Source: Saturnia japonica
Taxonomy: Eukaryota; Arthropoda; Insecta; Lepidoptera; Saturniidae
NCBI GenBank assembly: GCA_033032175.1
Contig: CM065309.1
Location: forward strand, 1,550,001-1,614,000
Direction of reading: 5' to 3'
Length of the DNA: 64,000 bases
Notes under the pieces: model-generated
What the model was told of the DNA's origin: nothing
The model's database searches: none
Seen by the model: the letters and a program-made list of their open reading frames with translations, nothing else
Translations under genes and position numbers: made by a program
Shown here: piece after piece, positions 1 to 10,915 of the stretch
Layout of the letters: every line of letters starts with the position of its first letter
How positions within the stretch are numbered: position 1 is the first letter of the stretch

Positions 1-759
1 AAACGAGAAATTCAACAACTGGGATAATCTTTCAAGTACTATGAGATAAAGACAAAAAATCTAAAGATACCCGTATTTAATCTAATACTTCCACTTATTG
101 GAAATGATTCTAATGTACGCTAGGCTTTCTCTAAATCTAATGCAAAAGTACCTAAAATAAATATCAAATGATGTACATCAAAAGCAAATTTAAATAGTGG
201 CAATGATTATAGCACAGGTATAAACTATTTCGACTATTATATTTTCGAAGTCGAAGAATCAATGCCAATGAAAAATAATTATCTAAATAAGTAGGTTCAC
301 AAATAAAGAAGTTAGGGCTGAACAACTATAAAAAAAAACAATTCGAATTGAGATCTTCCTCCTTTTTTGAAGTCGGTTAAAAATTGACATTTTCTCTAAA
401 TTACTTAAGGTGGATTGACAACATTTGGAGTTTCTTAAATGATTTTTATTAAAATATAATTGGTTTATGTTAAAATGAACTTTAAAATATTTACTGTGCA
501 TTTTTTCATACGAAATTCCATTTACTTTATACGACAAAAAGCTAATAGAGTTTACTTAAATTACTCGGGCCTCCCAACCCTTCAGCTGTTTCTTATTTGA
601 CCAAAATTATACTTTATTCCAATCAAATACGAGCGATTTTACTCTGCGCCTATAATTTTTAGAAATCTCAAAGCCCGTTGAAGCCTTATCTAGTCCGTTT
701 ATTCTATGATAAAAAAAAATGCTGTATAAAACCTGGTCTGTATTGACGCCTTCATTTTA
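1..759. other. AT-rich non-coding stretch
   Basis: No gene is visible. Positions about 341-383 are a minus-strand scrap of repeat R-E: read in reverse they begin with a 'CCGACTTCAAAAAAGGAGGA' type start. The remaining open frames are short and lack coding character. Confidence 0.5.
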
Positions 760-761
760 TA

Positions 762-793
762 CAAGGTGTCCAGAAAGGGTATCGGGTATTTGT
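762..793 (+). repeat. Mariner left terminal inverted repeat
   Basis: These 32 bp match the reverse complement of 2027-2058 at every position. They start just inside a TA dinucleotide at 760-761 and are expected to be the transposase binding and cleavage site. Confidence 0.95.
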
Positions 794-868
794 AAGTTCA
801 ATGAAACAAAAATTATTTGTATGCAATAAAAAAGTTTATTGTTTATTATTAGCATATGAATTGGAGAA

Positions 869-1942
869 TTATTTGGAAAAGATGATGTTATCCAAATGAT
901 GACCGTTACGTTGCTGGCACTCTTCTAAACGGAAACGAAGATTGGCGATAACACGTTGACACATAGCTATCGATATTGCTGCCATTTCTGATCTGATGTT
1001 TTGCTTTAACTGGGTTAGATTCGTCGGATTGTTTTGATAAACCTTACTTTTAAGGTATCCCCATGCAAAATAGTCAAGCGGGCTAAGGTCGGGGCTTCTG
1101 GGAGGCCAGTTGATGTTACCTCTTCGCGAAATGACTTTATTAGGGAATAATTCGTTAACAACTTCCATTGAGTCATTTGAGGTATGGCAAGTGGCCCCAT
1201 CTTGCTGGAACCACGTTCTTGAGTTGAAACCTGCAAACTCCTGCAACTCTGGGACCAAAAAATTTCGCAACATATCGCAATAACGGTCACTATTCACATT
1301 AATTGCTCGGCCTCGTTGATCTTCATGAAAATAAGGACCAATTATGCCTTTAGCAGATATAGCGACCCAAACAACGACCTTTGGGCTATGCAGGGGTCGT
1401 TCATGCTTTCGTTTCGGATTCTCCACTGCCCAGTACCGACAATTCTGCTTATCACCATTCAGGTGAAAATTTGCTTCGTCACTGAACAGTATGTTGTTAA
1501 AGTTATTAAATCGCTGCAGTATTTCGTTCGCAAAATTCAGTCGATTAGCATAGGCCGTATCCTTCAATTCTTGAACCAATTGAATTTTATAGGCTTTTAG
1601 ATGTAAGTCTTTCTTTAAAATCGAATGTAAAGACGATTTTTTGATGTTCAACGCTTGGCTTCGCTTTCGGATGGATAAAGACGGATTTTGACGAACCGAC
1701 GCCTCAACTTCTTCAATTGTTTCTTCATCGCGAACTGAACGAGGACGACCAGAGTTTTGAATTTTAACTGTCGCACCTGTATTCTCGAACATCCTGATCC
1801 ATTTCCTAATGCTATCGTCACTTGGCGCGTGGCGTGTACGATATTCCGCACGATAAAGACGTTGAGCAGTCACTATTGAATCACCATTACGATAATACGC
1901 TCGTACGCAAAATTCGCGATGCGTCCCCGAGTACTGTTCCAT
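869..1942 (-). CDS. Mariner-type DDE transposase, intact, DD41D spacing
   Basis: This 357-residue protein would cut and paste its own element by a DDE/RNase H-fold mechanism. Residues about 10-60 form a helix-turn-helix with an 'RAYYRNGDS' start, as in the insect DUF4817-type N-terminus. A GRPR linker motif sits at 65-68 and a second helix-turn-helix follows to about 130. Catalytic aspartates are seen in SDEANF (D155), QQDGATCHT (D248) and SPLDYFAWG (D290). The last two are separated by 41 residues, whereas classical mariners have 34. If D285 of SPDL were used the gap would be 36, but alignment to the mariner 'SDYHLF' position favours D290. The ATG at 1942 starts 117 bases inside the right end. 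The frame has no stop or frameshift and the length is normal for the family, so the gene may be functional. Confidence 0.93.
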   Translation of the reverse strand: MEQYSGTHREFCVRAYYRNGDSIVTAQRLYRAEYRTRHAPSDDSIRKWIRMFENTGATVKIQNSGRPRSVRDEETIEEVEASVRQNPSLSIRKRSQALNIKKSSLHSILKKDLHLKAYKIQLVQELKDTAYANRLNFANEILQRFNNFNNILFSDEANFHLNGDKQNCRYWAVENPKRKHERPLHSPKVVVWVAISAKGIIGPYFHEDQRGRAINVNSDRYCDMLRNFLVPELQEFAGFNSRTWFQQDGATCHTSNDSMEVVNELFPNKVISRRGNINWPPRSPDLSPLDYFAWGYLKSKVYQNNPTNLTQLKQNIRSEMAAISIAMCQRVIANLRFRLEECQQRNGHHLDNIIFSK

Positions 1943-2026
1943 CGTGACTAAAACTCCACAAAATGGCGGACGCCACGAACCTCTCCCCGCACCCTTTAGA
2001 CGCCCCGTTTCGAATATGGCGCGAAA

Positions 2027-2058
2027 ACAAATACCCGATACCCTTTCTGGACACCTTG
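2027..2058 (-). repeat. Mariner right terminal inverted repeat
   Basis: Exact inverted copy of 762-793, ending at a TA at 2059-2060. It lies upstream of the minus-strand transposase start, so it probably overlaps the element's promoter region. Confidence 0.95.
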
Positions 2059-2060
2059 TA

Positions 2061-3407
2061 CTATACCAATGGACAAGTCAGCACAAAGCAAATATTCGCT
2101 ACGTGAATCGTTGTAAATAAAAACAGAATTAAACAGTCATTAATAGAAAAAACACTCGCATTTTCAATCACCTAATATAATTATTTATGTAGGATGAAAA
2201 GTTCTAAAAACATTCTTTATTTATTTTATAGCCTTTGAATATATCGTTTATATAATCAAAGTTTATAGATTAAACTTTTATAAAATATAACTATTGAGAA
2301 AGGATATAGGCTATAAAACTTTATGCTATGACCCTGAGGAGCCAAACAGTAGTCATGAACGTCGACCAATCTGAAAAACTGTTTCCAAGTATGGGAAGTG
2401 CGAACTACAATATTGAAAGCATTAGTGGAGGCATGTAGAGTCGAAAAAATTTAACACGAGTGAAACCGCGAAACAAAACTGGTAAGATAGAAAATTAAAT
2501 TCTATTACATTTTTTGTTATTATTGAAAAAATTCTTACTCTATAATTCCACGTATCTGAGACTCTTAATGGAAAGTATATATTAATGAACTGAAAACACC
2601 CGAGAAATATGAACATAATAATATATTCTATTTTAATTTTTATAAGAATATAGGAAACGGGCAAAAATATTGTAATTATATATGTGGGATCGCCACCAGA
2701 ATTTTCGAAATCACAGATAATGTAGGCGACATCTACGTTAAGTGCAAGCAGCAATGTATTCTTGCTTATTTCGAGTTACCCCAGTGACCTTTACCATCCA
2801 ACCTCCAATTGATCCATATGTCTGCCAGCTTCTACAGCTCAAAGTCAAAGGAGAATATCCCTCAATTGGCTTCGACACAGTGGACAGACTGGAGCTATTC
2901 CAGGATATAACAGTAACGGAGATGTTAACGATACGCCTGCTCGTAAATAATATCTTCCCTGTACAATACCGTATTTGTTCTTTTAATTTTGGCTTCCATT
3001 TATTGTCTTGTTGTGTCTAAATTCTCAATTCTCTTTTCGTTTCCAAAGCTGCTTAACCTCGTTATTTCCATCATTTTATTTTTTAATCGTTTGTCTTTAT
3101 TCATGATAATCCAATACCTACTTCCTTTATTGAATTATTCATTCTCCCAGGTCACGTCAAAGTCTTCTGTTATTTCCAGTTCTATAAATTTATTACTTAA
3201 TTCCATCTGAAGTCGCTGTCTAATTTTATTATCTTTTCGATTATCAACATTTATTTGGCGTTCCCTAGTCGCAATATTTTGTTTAAAAATTAATCTTATA
3301 ACCACTATATAAATAGTATTCATAAACGCTGAAATATAATATTAAAGTATAAAATTGTTTTTCTGCCGCTTGGTATATTTTATTTATACTAATTATTATA
3401 TTATACT
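2061..3407. other. Intergenic, small repeat scrap and a doubly open segment
   Basis: About 2292-2345 is a fragment of R-B (shared 'GGATATAGGCTATA' core). About 2740-2965 is open on both strands for roughly 70 codons and slightly more GC-rich than its surroundings. I recognise no domain in either reading and no clear splice pair, so I do not call a gene. The rest is AT-rich without visible features. Confidence 0.4.
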
Positions 3408-3906
3408 AACCGTGCACGTGGCTTCGCTCACGTGGACTATAGAATACCCGCGCAAATCTTGCTCGCCCGCTCCCGGCTATTTTAAAGACAAAAATGCTTA
3501 TTGTCAGTGTTCCATAGAAGATACTCTCCCAGACTTTTTTGTAGGTATTTTAATGTCTACAATAATTTAGTACATTAATTTGCTATATCTCTTATGGTTT
3601 ACTCAGCGTAAGCAATTTAAGTGTCAGAATTGATTCACCATGACCAGTTTTATTTTATTTGTCCGGAACCCTAATTATTTTTCTAAAATAAAAGTAGCCG
3701 AAGTTACTCCTTATAAAATCAGTTATCTACTAGTAAAATTTCCGTCAAAATGGGTCCAACCGTTTCGGAGATTACCCGGAACAAACAGACAGACAAAAAT
3801 TTTAAAAATGGGTTCTCTGTTATAGGTATCGTATATACTTTCATATACATTTAGTAAAAAGCTGTTATTTTAACATTACAGACACTTCAATTTCATTAAT
3901 TGTATA
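3408..3906 (+). repeat. R-A dispersed repeat, copy 1
   Basis: The copy begins with 'GTGGCTTCGCTCACGTGGAC' and contains 'CGTCAAAATGGGTCCAACCG' followed by 'ACAAACAGACAGAC'. The same order of blocks recurs at 7857-8407 (minus), 15553-16056, 27427-27615 plus 31036-31366, and 53000-53510 (minus). The layout is typical of LINE 3' tails or tail-derived non-autonomous elements in Lepidoptera. No coding capacity is left. This copy carries the uninterrupted 'TTGCTATATCTC' that another copy lost to an LTR insertion. Confidence 0.8.
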
Positions 3907-5837
3907 GATCTATGATCTCGGAATTTTCTCTTTCTATTGTCATCCCACTCGAATACGACAGGAAAAAATTTTCAGAGACCTAAACTTTTTAACCTAAATA
4001 TTGGTTTTGTTCGTATAACATAGAGTACATGTAGTGACTATTATAATGAATCAATTGACACCACATTTTTCAAAATCGGATGAGTACTTTAGATGCTATG
4101 GTAGAATATATGTAAATACAAACATACACAGACTTTTAAAAACATAGCCCTTTGGCTTTGACGTAGTTGTATAAAAACTGGGAATAGTGATATTCCTTTC
4201 AGTTTTGTTTTATACTTTGGTACTACGATTATACCCGCTTTAGATTATGATGGTCGATTAACCGTGCTCCGTCAAGTAAAAACATTGTATTCGAGTGAAG
4301 GAACTTCAAAGAAAACTTTACTAAGAATATAAAATCTCTCTTGAATCTGAGCGATTTTTTCTTTTTCTATTTTCATCTTTCGTTTAAATATCTCAGAAAA
4401 TCTAAATTAGGCCGTATGATGAATGACGGATGTGCTTGGTATGATAAGAATGGTTGGGTGCCCGTTGATGGTTTGTTGTTAAAAAATAACTTTTTTCTAT
4501 TTCAACTAGTAGTAAGATTGGCCAGTGTCAATGTTTTATCTTGAAAGTATTACCTATATATATCTTCTATACTTAGTATAAAATGAAGTCGCTTCTTGTT
4601 GTCTGTTCCCTATGTACGCTTAGATCTTTTACACTACGCAACAGATTTTATTGCGGTTTTCGCTAACATCTAGTGAATTTTTAACGGAAAATTTAGATAT
4701 ACAATAAATTCCAATTAATTTTTTGTATAGTAGGGAAAATTCAATGATTTTTAATCAATTAGTCAAAAAATGATTTTCGCCCACCTACATGGTCTGCGCT
4801 AGCTAAACTATATGAGGAACGTCAAAATAATGTACTAAAAAATTGTAGTTCTTTAAAAAGCTCAGAAAAACGTTCGCGATGGCATAAGATTGACGAAACG
4901 AGAGAAAAAAATTAATCCCCACATAAAATGTAGGAAAAGTACTTTAAAAAGAAATATATTTTACCACTTTCGGCGTGATTAATACATACATTATAATACT
5001 CATACTAAATTACGTCATTCTAGTATTCAGAATCTCTAAGCTAAGGCGCGGTTAAACAAACGGACACAGTGGAACTATAAGTGTTGACTTTGGAATCCTA
5101 AAAATGCACAACTTTTAAAGTAAAATATGAAGATTTTAACAAAGATTAATAATAAAAAACGGTGTTCCGTCGAGAAGTAAATAAAATATTTTCTACGTAG
5201 TTTTATTTCATTGTTATTATTTTCCGAGGATGATATGTTATTAGATATCAAATGTATGGTGTAGATTACGCTAAGGTTTTATTTTTCAGTTTGGGTTTTA
5301 GTAGTTCACCGAAGTAAAAAGGAAAATGTTGTCACAGAAGCCCTGAAACACCCATATTCAGATTCATAGAACACTTATTTTATTAATATTACATTGAGTA
5401 TATAATCCCGTTTGAAATTCTTTAATCAATAAATATTTAAATAATTTAACAAAACATGGTAAAATTGCCTGTTAGCAAGGCATTAAATTTTAAACTAACC
5501 ATCGAAGGAAGCTCGAAAATTGCTTCTTTCTGAAATTGTATTACGGTTTTACAATAAATGGTTGTGTTTTGGTCAATATAGCGAGAACAGTGTGGTTATA
5601 TTAGTATATAGATTAATTTTTAATTAAGTACTAAAACACAAAATGCCTTACAAATCTTCTTTTACTTCTACAAATCAATATTATCATTATTCCAAAAAAA
5701 TTATATGTTACATACAATAAAAATAAAAATAAATTGAATGCGAGTTTTAAATTGCATGTCTTTTTATGTGTGTTTAATTTCACTCTTAGAAAGCTTTTTT
5801 AGATTTCGTTCATTATGGTACGACAATTTTATAACTT
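3907..5837. other. Intergenic with one LINE-tail-like fragment
   Basis: About 4555-4720 reads 'TATACTTAGTATAAAATGAAG' then 'TGTCTGTTCCCTATGTACGC', a pattern I associate with another insect LINE tail; there is no second copy in the window to confirm it. The rest is AT-rich with no gene seen. Confidence 0.4.
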
Positions 5838-6080
5838 ACTAGCTGATACCCGCGACTTCGTCTGCGGTGTTTATTATACTAACAGCACAGCAAGAACACA
5901 CATCGCTGAACACGTAGTGCCTAGCTTTTTGTTGAAAGAAGCTATGCGATATCTTTTCTTTATAATAAGGATCAAGTATCTAAGAAATAAAAGAAAAAAC
6001 ATACTAATCAAAATTTATTAAGCAGTTTTTGCGTAATACGCATAGATGCAAACCTCAATCATTTTATTTATATAGATAAT
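5838..6080 (+). repeat. R-F LINE-tail fragment
   Basis: It starts 'ACTAGCTGATACCCGCGACT', matching the start of the longer copy at 55406-55890, then decays quickly. No coding sequence is present. Confidence 0.6.
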
Positions 6081-7219
6081 TTTGTTTTTTAAATGTACGC
6101 TTTGACATATATATTTGTTTTCGTGTAAACCCACTTTGCCAAAATATGTTAGAGGTCAAAATATATTTTAATAATAATTCATTCAACTCTTAATATCCCT
6201 CTTTCTCCCTCATTTAATCAACACTCAAAAGCTAATAATTGTAAAAAAATCCACGTAATACTTTAAATGCGTCTTCACAATCCATAATAATGTTAATTTA
6301 CATCATTTGTTTTAAATTTAAAAAAGGTTGAGGGTAATACAACTGATATTTTTAACAATTGCTGCACAATATGAAAGTTACATTACTGTTTATTTCATTA
6401 CGTGCGTACTTATTTGTGGAAAACAAGGTAAATCAGTGTCGACTACACCGATATGGTTCGAGGCAAGTTTGTTTATAAATCTTTGTAAAATTTTTGGCTC
6501 GATCCGCGACCCGCTGCGCAGAATGTTCCCGGGTTGCCTTTTAAAGCGCTGTAAAGCTATAATTTATTATGTTGTAACAGTTTTTCATGTAAAACAAACT
6601 TTTATTGGTTTGACTGACGTTGTTTAGTACTTTCATATTATGTAAATATACTATATCTGTAACATATGTAATATTTAGCATGATAAAGGTATTTTTATTC
6701 AATTGGTTTTACAAAAGTATGTTCTGAATAATATCAAACTCTTATCTATAAAGATGATCTTATAATATCTTATAAATAAGATCATTTCTTTGTTTGTTTA
6801 TCTACTATGCGTTTCTCATGCATTTATCTGTTTAAGACGAATATTTCGTTCGGGCTTTAAAATTTTTACGAAGGCTTACAAACATTGACACTGGTAAGTG
6901 CTTTTTGCAGCGCCAAAACAAGAAGAAGAAGAAACTGATATCAACGGAAAATTTTACACATCCCTTAAGTAATACTTATCGTATAAACGCGTGAATGCCT
7001 TTAAGATCCTATATATGTGCACAAGCTTATTTGGCTGCGGTGTGTTGTAGGGTGGAGGGACTAACCCCAGATTCCCCTAGAAGAAAGAAATTTCTTTACT
7101 CCCTATCTCTTTTAAAGTTAACAAGATGCAATAAATTTTAACTTCAAACTTACATCAAATTATTGAGAAAGAAGATTAGCAATTCCCAAAGTATTTATCG
7201 AGCAACTATTACGTAATCG
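6081..7219. other. Intergenic, AT-rich, one short hairpin
   Basis: A perfect 10-bp inverted repeat (ATGATCTTAT at 6754-6763, ATAAGATCAT at 6776-6785) has a 12-base loop. Nothing else is recognised. Confidence 0.45.
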
Positions 7220-7340
7220 ACTGCCGGAAGCGGTGTGTAACTAAAGCAAATATGGCGGGCGGAAGCGGGTCGTAAGTCACGCCACAATTCCCGGTCGACT
7301 TCCGGATGAAGTTGATTCATGAAGAGACGAGACAAGTCGG
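7220..7340 (+). promoter_or_regulatory. GC/CpG-rich patch with ATG and consensus donor
   Basis: This 120-bp patch stands out from AT-rich DNA. It holds two CCGGAAG/CTTCCGG motifs (ETS-like) and an ATG at 7252 in 'AAATATGGCGG'. Twenty coding bases later comes a perfect donor, GTAAGT, at 7272-7277. It could be a promoter with a very short first coding exon (MAGGSG plus two bases). No partner exon is identified and without splicing the frame stops at once. The call is inference from composition and motifs. Confidence 0.3.
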
Positions 7341-7507
7341 CGCTTTGGCTTGTTTGCCTTTATGCTTTATGTAGTGATAATTAATTTACAAGCTGTTGAA
7401 TTTTAAAACACTTAAAAGAAGAGATACAAAAATGTTTGTAACCAATATCGAACACTTTTAAACAACTCGAACAGTTTTAATACTAGAAATAAATAAAATA
7501 TAGACTT

Positions 7508-7750
7508 TATTTTTGATGCATTGATGGCTTAGTCGTAGCGTGTACCGGACTACGAACGCGGCGGCGGCGTCGAATAAGTCTCTGAGTTTTCGGTGTAAGA
7601 AAATATCGCGATTAAACCATATCATGCTGGTAGAATCTACAGGTGTGTTCCGGCAGTTACACTTGAGAGCCAAATCTCCACTAGCGTATTACCATTTTGG
7701 ACCACATCGTCTCTTAACATCAGATGAGAATCTGATTGAACGCTAAACTT
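7508..7750 (+). repeat. SINE-like repeat
   Basis: The left end reads 'TGGCTTAGTCGTAGCG', like an RNA polymerase III A box. The right part ('CTACAGGTGTGTTCCGGC' to 'CTCTTAACATCAGATGAGAA') is shared with 33080-33185. The B box is degraded, so it appears to be an old tRNA-headed SINE. Confidence 0.5.
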
Positions 7751-7856
7751 ATGAATAAGTTTAAAAATATCCCATTCTACCTTATTAACTTAATAATATA
7801 ATTAATTTATCCAAATATTATTGGTTACTTCCGCCTAAAAATTGATTAACGATTGT

Positions 7857-8407
7857 TTAGTCTTTTTGCAAAAAAAAACGTTTGTTATGAATTGTAGAGA
7901 TTAATTTCAAAATGGTAACTAATCGTGAAAAAGAAGAAAAATATTTACTAAATTCATATGAAAGTATATACGATACCCATAACAAAAAACCCATTTTTAT
8001 AATTTTTGTCTGTCTGTTTGTTCCAGGTAATCTCCGAAACGGTTGGCTCGATCTTAACGGGACTTTCACTGGTAGAGATAGCTGATTTTATAGGGAGAAA
8101 CGTAGGCTACTTTTATTTTAGAATAAGAATTAGGGTTCCGCACAAATAATAAAAACTGGTCATAGTGAATAAATTCGGGCGCTCAAATGGCTTACGTTGA
8201 GTAAACCATAAGAGGTATAGGAAATTAATGTACGAAATAAATGTAGATATTAAAAAGACCATAAAAAAGACAGCACGAGTATACGTCTATCTTCTAAGGA
8301 ACACCCACAATAAGCATTTTTATCTTTAAAATAGCCGGGGGCGGGAGAGCAAGATCCGCGCGAGCATTCTGTAGTCCACGTGAAGGAAGCCGCAGACACA
8401 ACTAGTT
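7857..8407 (-). repeat. R-A dispersed repeat, copy 2
   Basis: Reverse-oriented copy. 'TGTCTGTCTGTTTGTTCC' near 8010-8026 is the complement of the R-A tail, and 'TGTAGTCCACGTGAAGGAAG' near 8371-8390 is the complement of its head. It is non-coding. Confidence 0.8.
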
Positions 8408-9118
8408 ATAAAATGAAAATTTGCATTAGCCACTTATGGCTATATGACTTTCATTTTAAAATGTTATTCTGAGTCAAGCTTTTACTCCAAACCAAATTAA
8501 TATTATAAATAATTTATAACTTCAAACTATTTTCTGTACTAGAGGGCGAGATTTCAAACAAAGGACACTAACAGTTTTACAACCAAAGTTTTTCGCTAGT
8601 GAGATTCTTTTACAAACAATGAATCTGGTAGATAGGCTGTTAGAGTACTGGCTATATCGTAGTATCGATAACTAATTTACTACCTAAATACCTTAGCTAT
8701 TAAGGACACTATCCAATGATAAAACATCACATGACAGGAATACTAATTTAATTAACACCAACACGGGACTCTCTCACGAGCATTTATAAATTAAAACATG
8801 TTACCCATAATCGATAAACATAGCGGTTATTTCTCCAGAGTCCACAATATAGCCGAAAACTGAAGCGACATTACCAGTATTAAATGTTGCAATGTGCAAA
8901 AGTGTTGTTTTGGCAAAATTGTGCTCTGGAGACCTAGCTGTAATAATACAGTATCCGCATTTTTTCATAATAATGTGATCCAAACTTGCTGCCGAGCTGA
9001 ACTTGTTTACAAATATATGCTTGCTAGCTGTACCGCATGGCTTTACTCGTGTTGAATTTGTTCGGCTAACTTTCCACCACGTCACCGCCAATCCACTAAC
9101 TTATCGCTGTTTTTATTT
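8408..9118. other. Intergenic, nothing recognised
   Basis: The longest frame (minus 8801-9091, 96 codons) shows no motif, repeat pattern or splice context and is probably chance. Confidence 0.4.
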
Positions 9119-9217
9119 CCTGTACTTGCCTATAACTTGCCAGATTGCTTGACATTCATGGATAATGCTCCAATTTCTCAGGTCGTAGCATGAAGTAAGT
9201 AGTCTTACTCAATAAAT
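9119..9217 (+). repeat. R-C repeat fragment
   Basis: The block 'GATTGCTTGACATTCATGG' and flanking bases recur at about 60895-60915 inside a longer R-C copy. It abuts the R-B copy directly, so the two repeats are joined here. Confidence 0.5.
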
Positions 9218-9600
9218 CTATACTAATATTATAAAGCTGAAGAGTTTGTTTGTTTGTTTGTTTGGTTGAACGCGCTAATCTCAGGAAGTACTGGTTGGAA
9301 TAGAAAAATTATTTTAGTGTTGGATAGCCCGTTTATCGAGGAAAGCTATACTATGTGTTCAAATAACAAGCTTTAAAAAGAAAAATTTAACTTCTTAAAA
9401 TTTTCTTTATGAGGAAGTAACTTTTATTCGTATGGATTTTTATGCCATGCCTAAAAACTATGCTCAGAAAACAAGTTTTAATCTTGTATTAAAAAAAAAG
9501 CAAAATACCTTATTGTGGCTTATATATAAGAGATAGGCATATGCTATCACAGATTTTTTTAGGTATACTAGGGACCAATATTTTTGTAGAACTTTGTATT
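9218..9600 (+). repeat. R-B dispersed repeat, copy 1
   Basis: It starts 'CTATACTAATATTATAAAGC', followed by a (TTTG)n run and 'GCGCTAATCTCAGGAAGTAC'. The same order is seen at 43400-43800. It is common in insect genomes and lacks a reading frame. Confidence 0.75.
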
Positions 9601-9640
9601 TACATAATTATCATTAACCATTACGCCAGCGCACGCGCAT

Positions 9641-10715
9641 AAAGCAGTTTGGGAATACTTCCACTTCCAAATTACTTAACAAAATTCAATATTTAAGGCT
9701 AGCTGAGAGTTGTAGCCTAATGTTAGATATCCCATACTTCGCTTTATTACCTATATTGAGTATAGGATATATGTAATGTTTTTACGATAACTGCTTTTCG
9801 TAGTATTCATACACTAGTTAACGATGCATCTGTACAATATTATAATCATGTTAAATTATGAAACTAGTGGGTAATATAGCAAAGACGGCGCTTTCATAAA
9901 TTGCTAAACTTATTTAATCGGTCAATAGACCCCAACGAAATTATTCAGCCACATTTTGTGTCGCTCCATCTGATTTTGGTAATAAATTACTTCTGCCTAA
10001 ACATGGACGCAAATGACCCAATTTTATTCCGTAAACCCAGTCCGTCCTTAAATTTTACATTTAGGCTCAATCAAATGGAAATTGAAGCTTCCCGTAAAAA
10101 TAGCACTCATATAAGTAAAAGCTTTACTCGAATACTCGAAAGATATTCTGCTGACTGCAATATCTGCGAAACTCTCCGGGGACCGTCTTTAATAACTTTT
10201 TGATAATGATATAGCGGTGCGTTTTTTCTCTCCCTTACACGATGAAAGTTTAACTGAATTTACTGCTACTTTGCGTTCGTCATATTTCACAAAAGTATGC
10301 GTGGTTTATTGGCGAGATGTGATGATTTCTTTTATTGATGCCCCTCTGTGTTTGAAATGTTTATCATAGACTGTTATGTCTTTATTCATTTATTACACAT
10401 CACTTACAGAATATACTATATTTCAAATTTCAGTGATCATATAAATCAAATATTCTCAAATAAGTTTTGATTTGCTTTGCAAAACTCTATCTCCGTTAAG
10501 GTAAACATCTGATAGACAGGTTATTAAGTATAACTGATATTAATTTAAATCATAAAGACATACCTGATAAAATCTTTCCTTGTCAAATCACAACAACAAA
10601 TACCTAAATAAATTTTATGTTAACCATTTGTTTAAAATTGTTGAGACATTGATCTTATACATTTGTATAATGTTATGTACATACAAATGTTTCATCTATG
10701 TTTTCATTATAATAA
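9641..10715. other. Intergenic, nothing recognised
   Basis: A plus-strand frame at 9901-10203 is open for 100 codons but has no recognisable domain and average AT-rich codon use. Confidence 0.4.
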
Positions 10716-10721
10716 ATAAAG

Positions 10722-10915
10722 TAGACGGGGTGTGTCCAGGGCTGTTAAAAATGTGTGATACCATTAAGATGTCGTCATCAAGAGTGACGTCCTCTTCATC
10801 GTCATTCATTTGGTTGTCTATTTGGAATATCTGTAGCGGTGTAAATGGCCCGACGATTCCAACGAGCCTCCTTTTCTATTTGACTATTAATGTTGGCTTG
10901 AGGGGCCTATAGCTT
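10722..10915 (-). pseudogene. Coding-like fragment, function unknown
   Basis: Read on the minus strand, about 10722-10880 gives an acidic stretch including 'MNDDEEDVTLDDDIL' and 'SPGHTPS', in DNA more GC-rich than its surroundings. Upstream the frame is broken by a stop and a shift. It may be a decayed exon, a retrocopy or part of a transposon gene. I do not recognise the family and see no splice sites that clearly fit. Confidence 0.3.

Larger units (their letters stand above)
762..2058 (-). mobile_element. Full-length mariner/Tc1-family transposon with intact transposase
   Basis: The element is 1297 bp. Perfect 32-bp terminal inverted repeats begin CAAGGTGTCC at 762 and end GGACACCTTG at 2058. 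Each end is flanked by TA (760-761 and 2059-2060), the target duplication of the IS630/Tc1/mariner superfamily. The single transposase gene lies on the minus strand and fills most of the element. Identical inverted repeats together with an uninterrupted frame indicate a young copy that could still be active. The superfamily is certain from ends, duplication and protein; the exact lineage is inferred from catalytic spacing only. Confidence 0.95.

Noticed and set aside
1015..1851. Several 60-95 codon frames on either strand within the mariner
   Set aside because: All overlap the intact transposase in other frames and are shadows.
869..1942. DD36D reading of the transposase triad
   Set aside because: Using the Asp of SPDL gives 36, but in mariners of known structure the catalytic Asp is the one in the following 'SDY' position, which here is D290.
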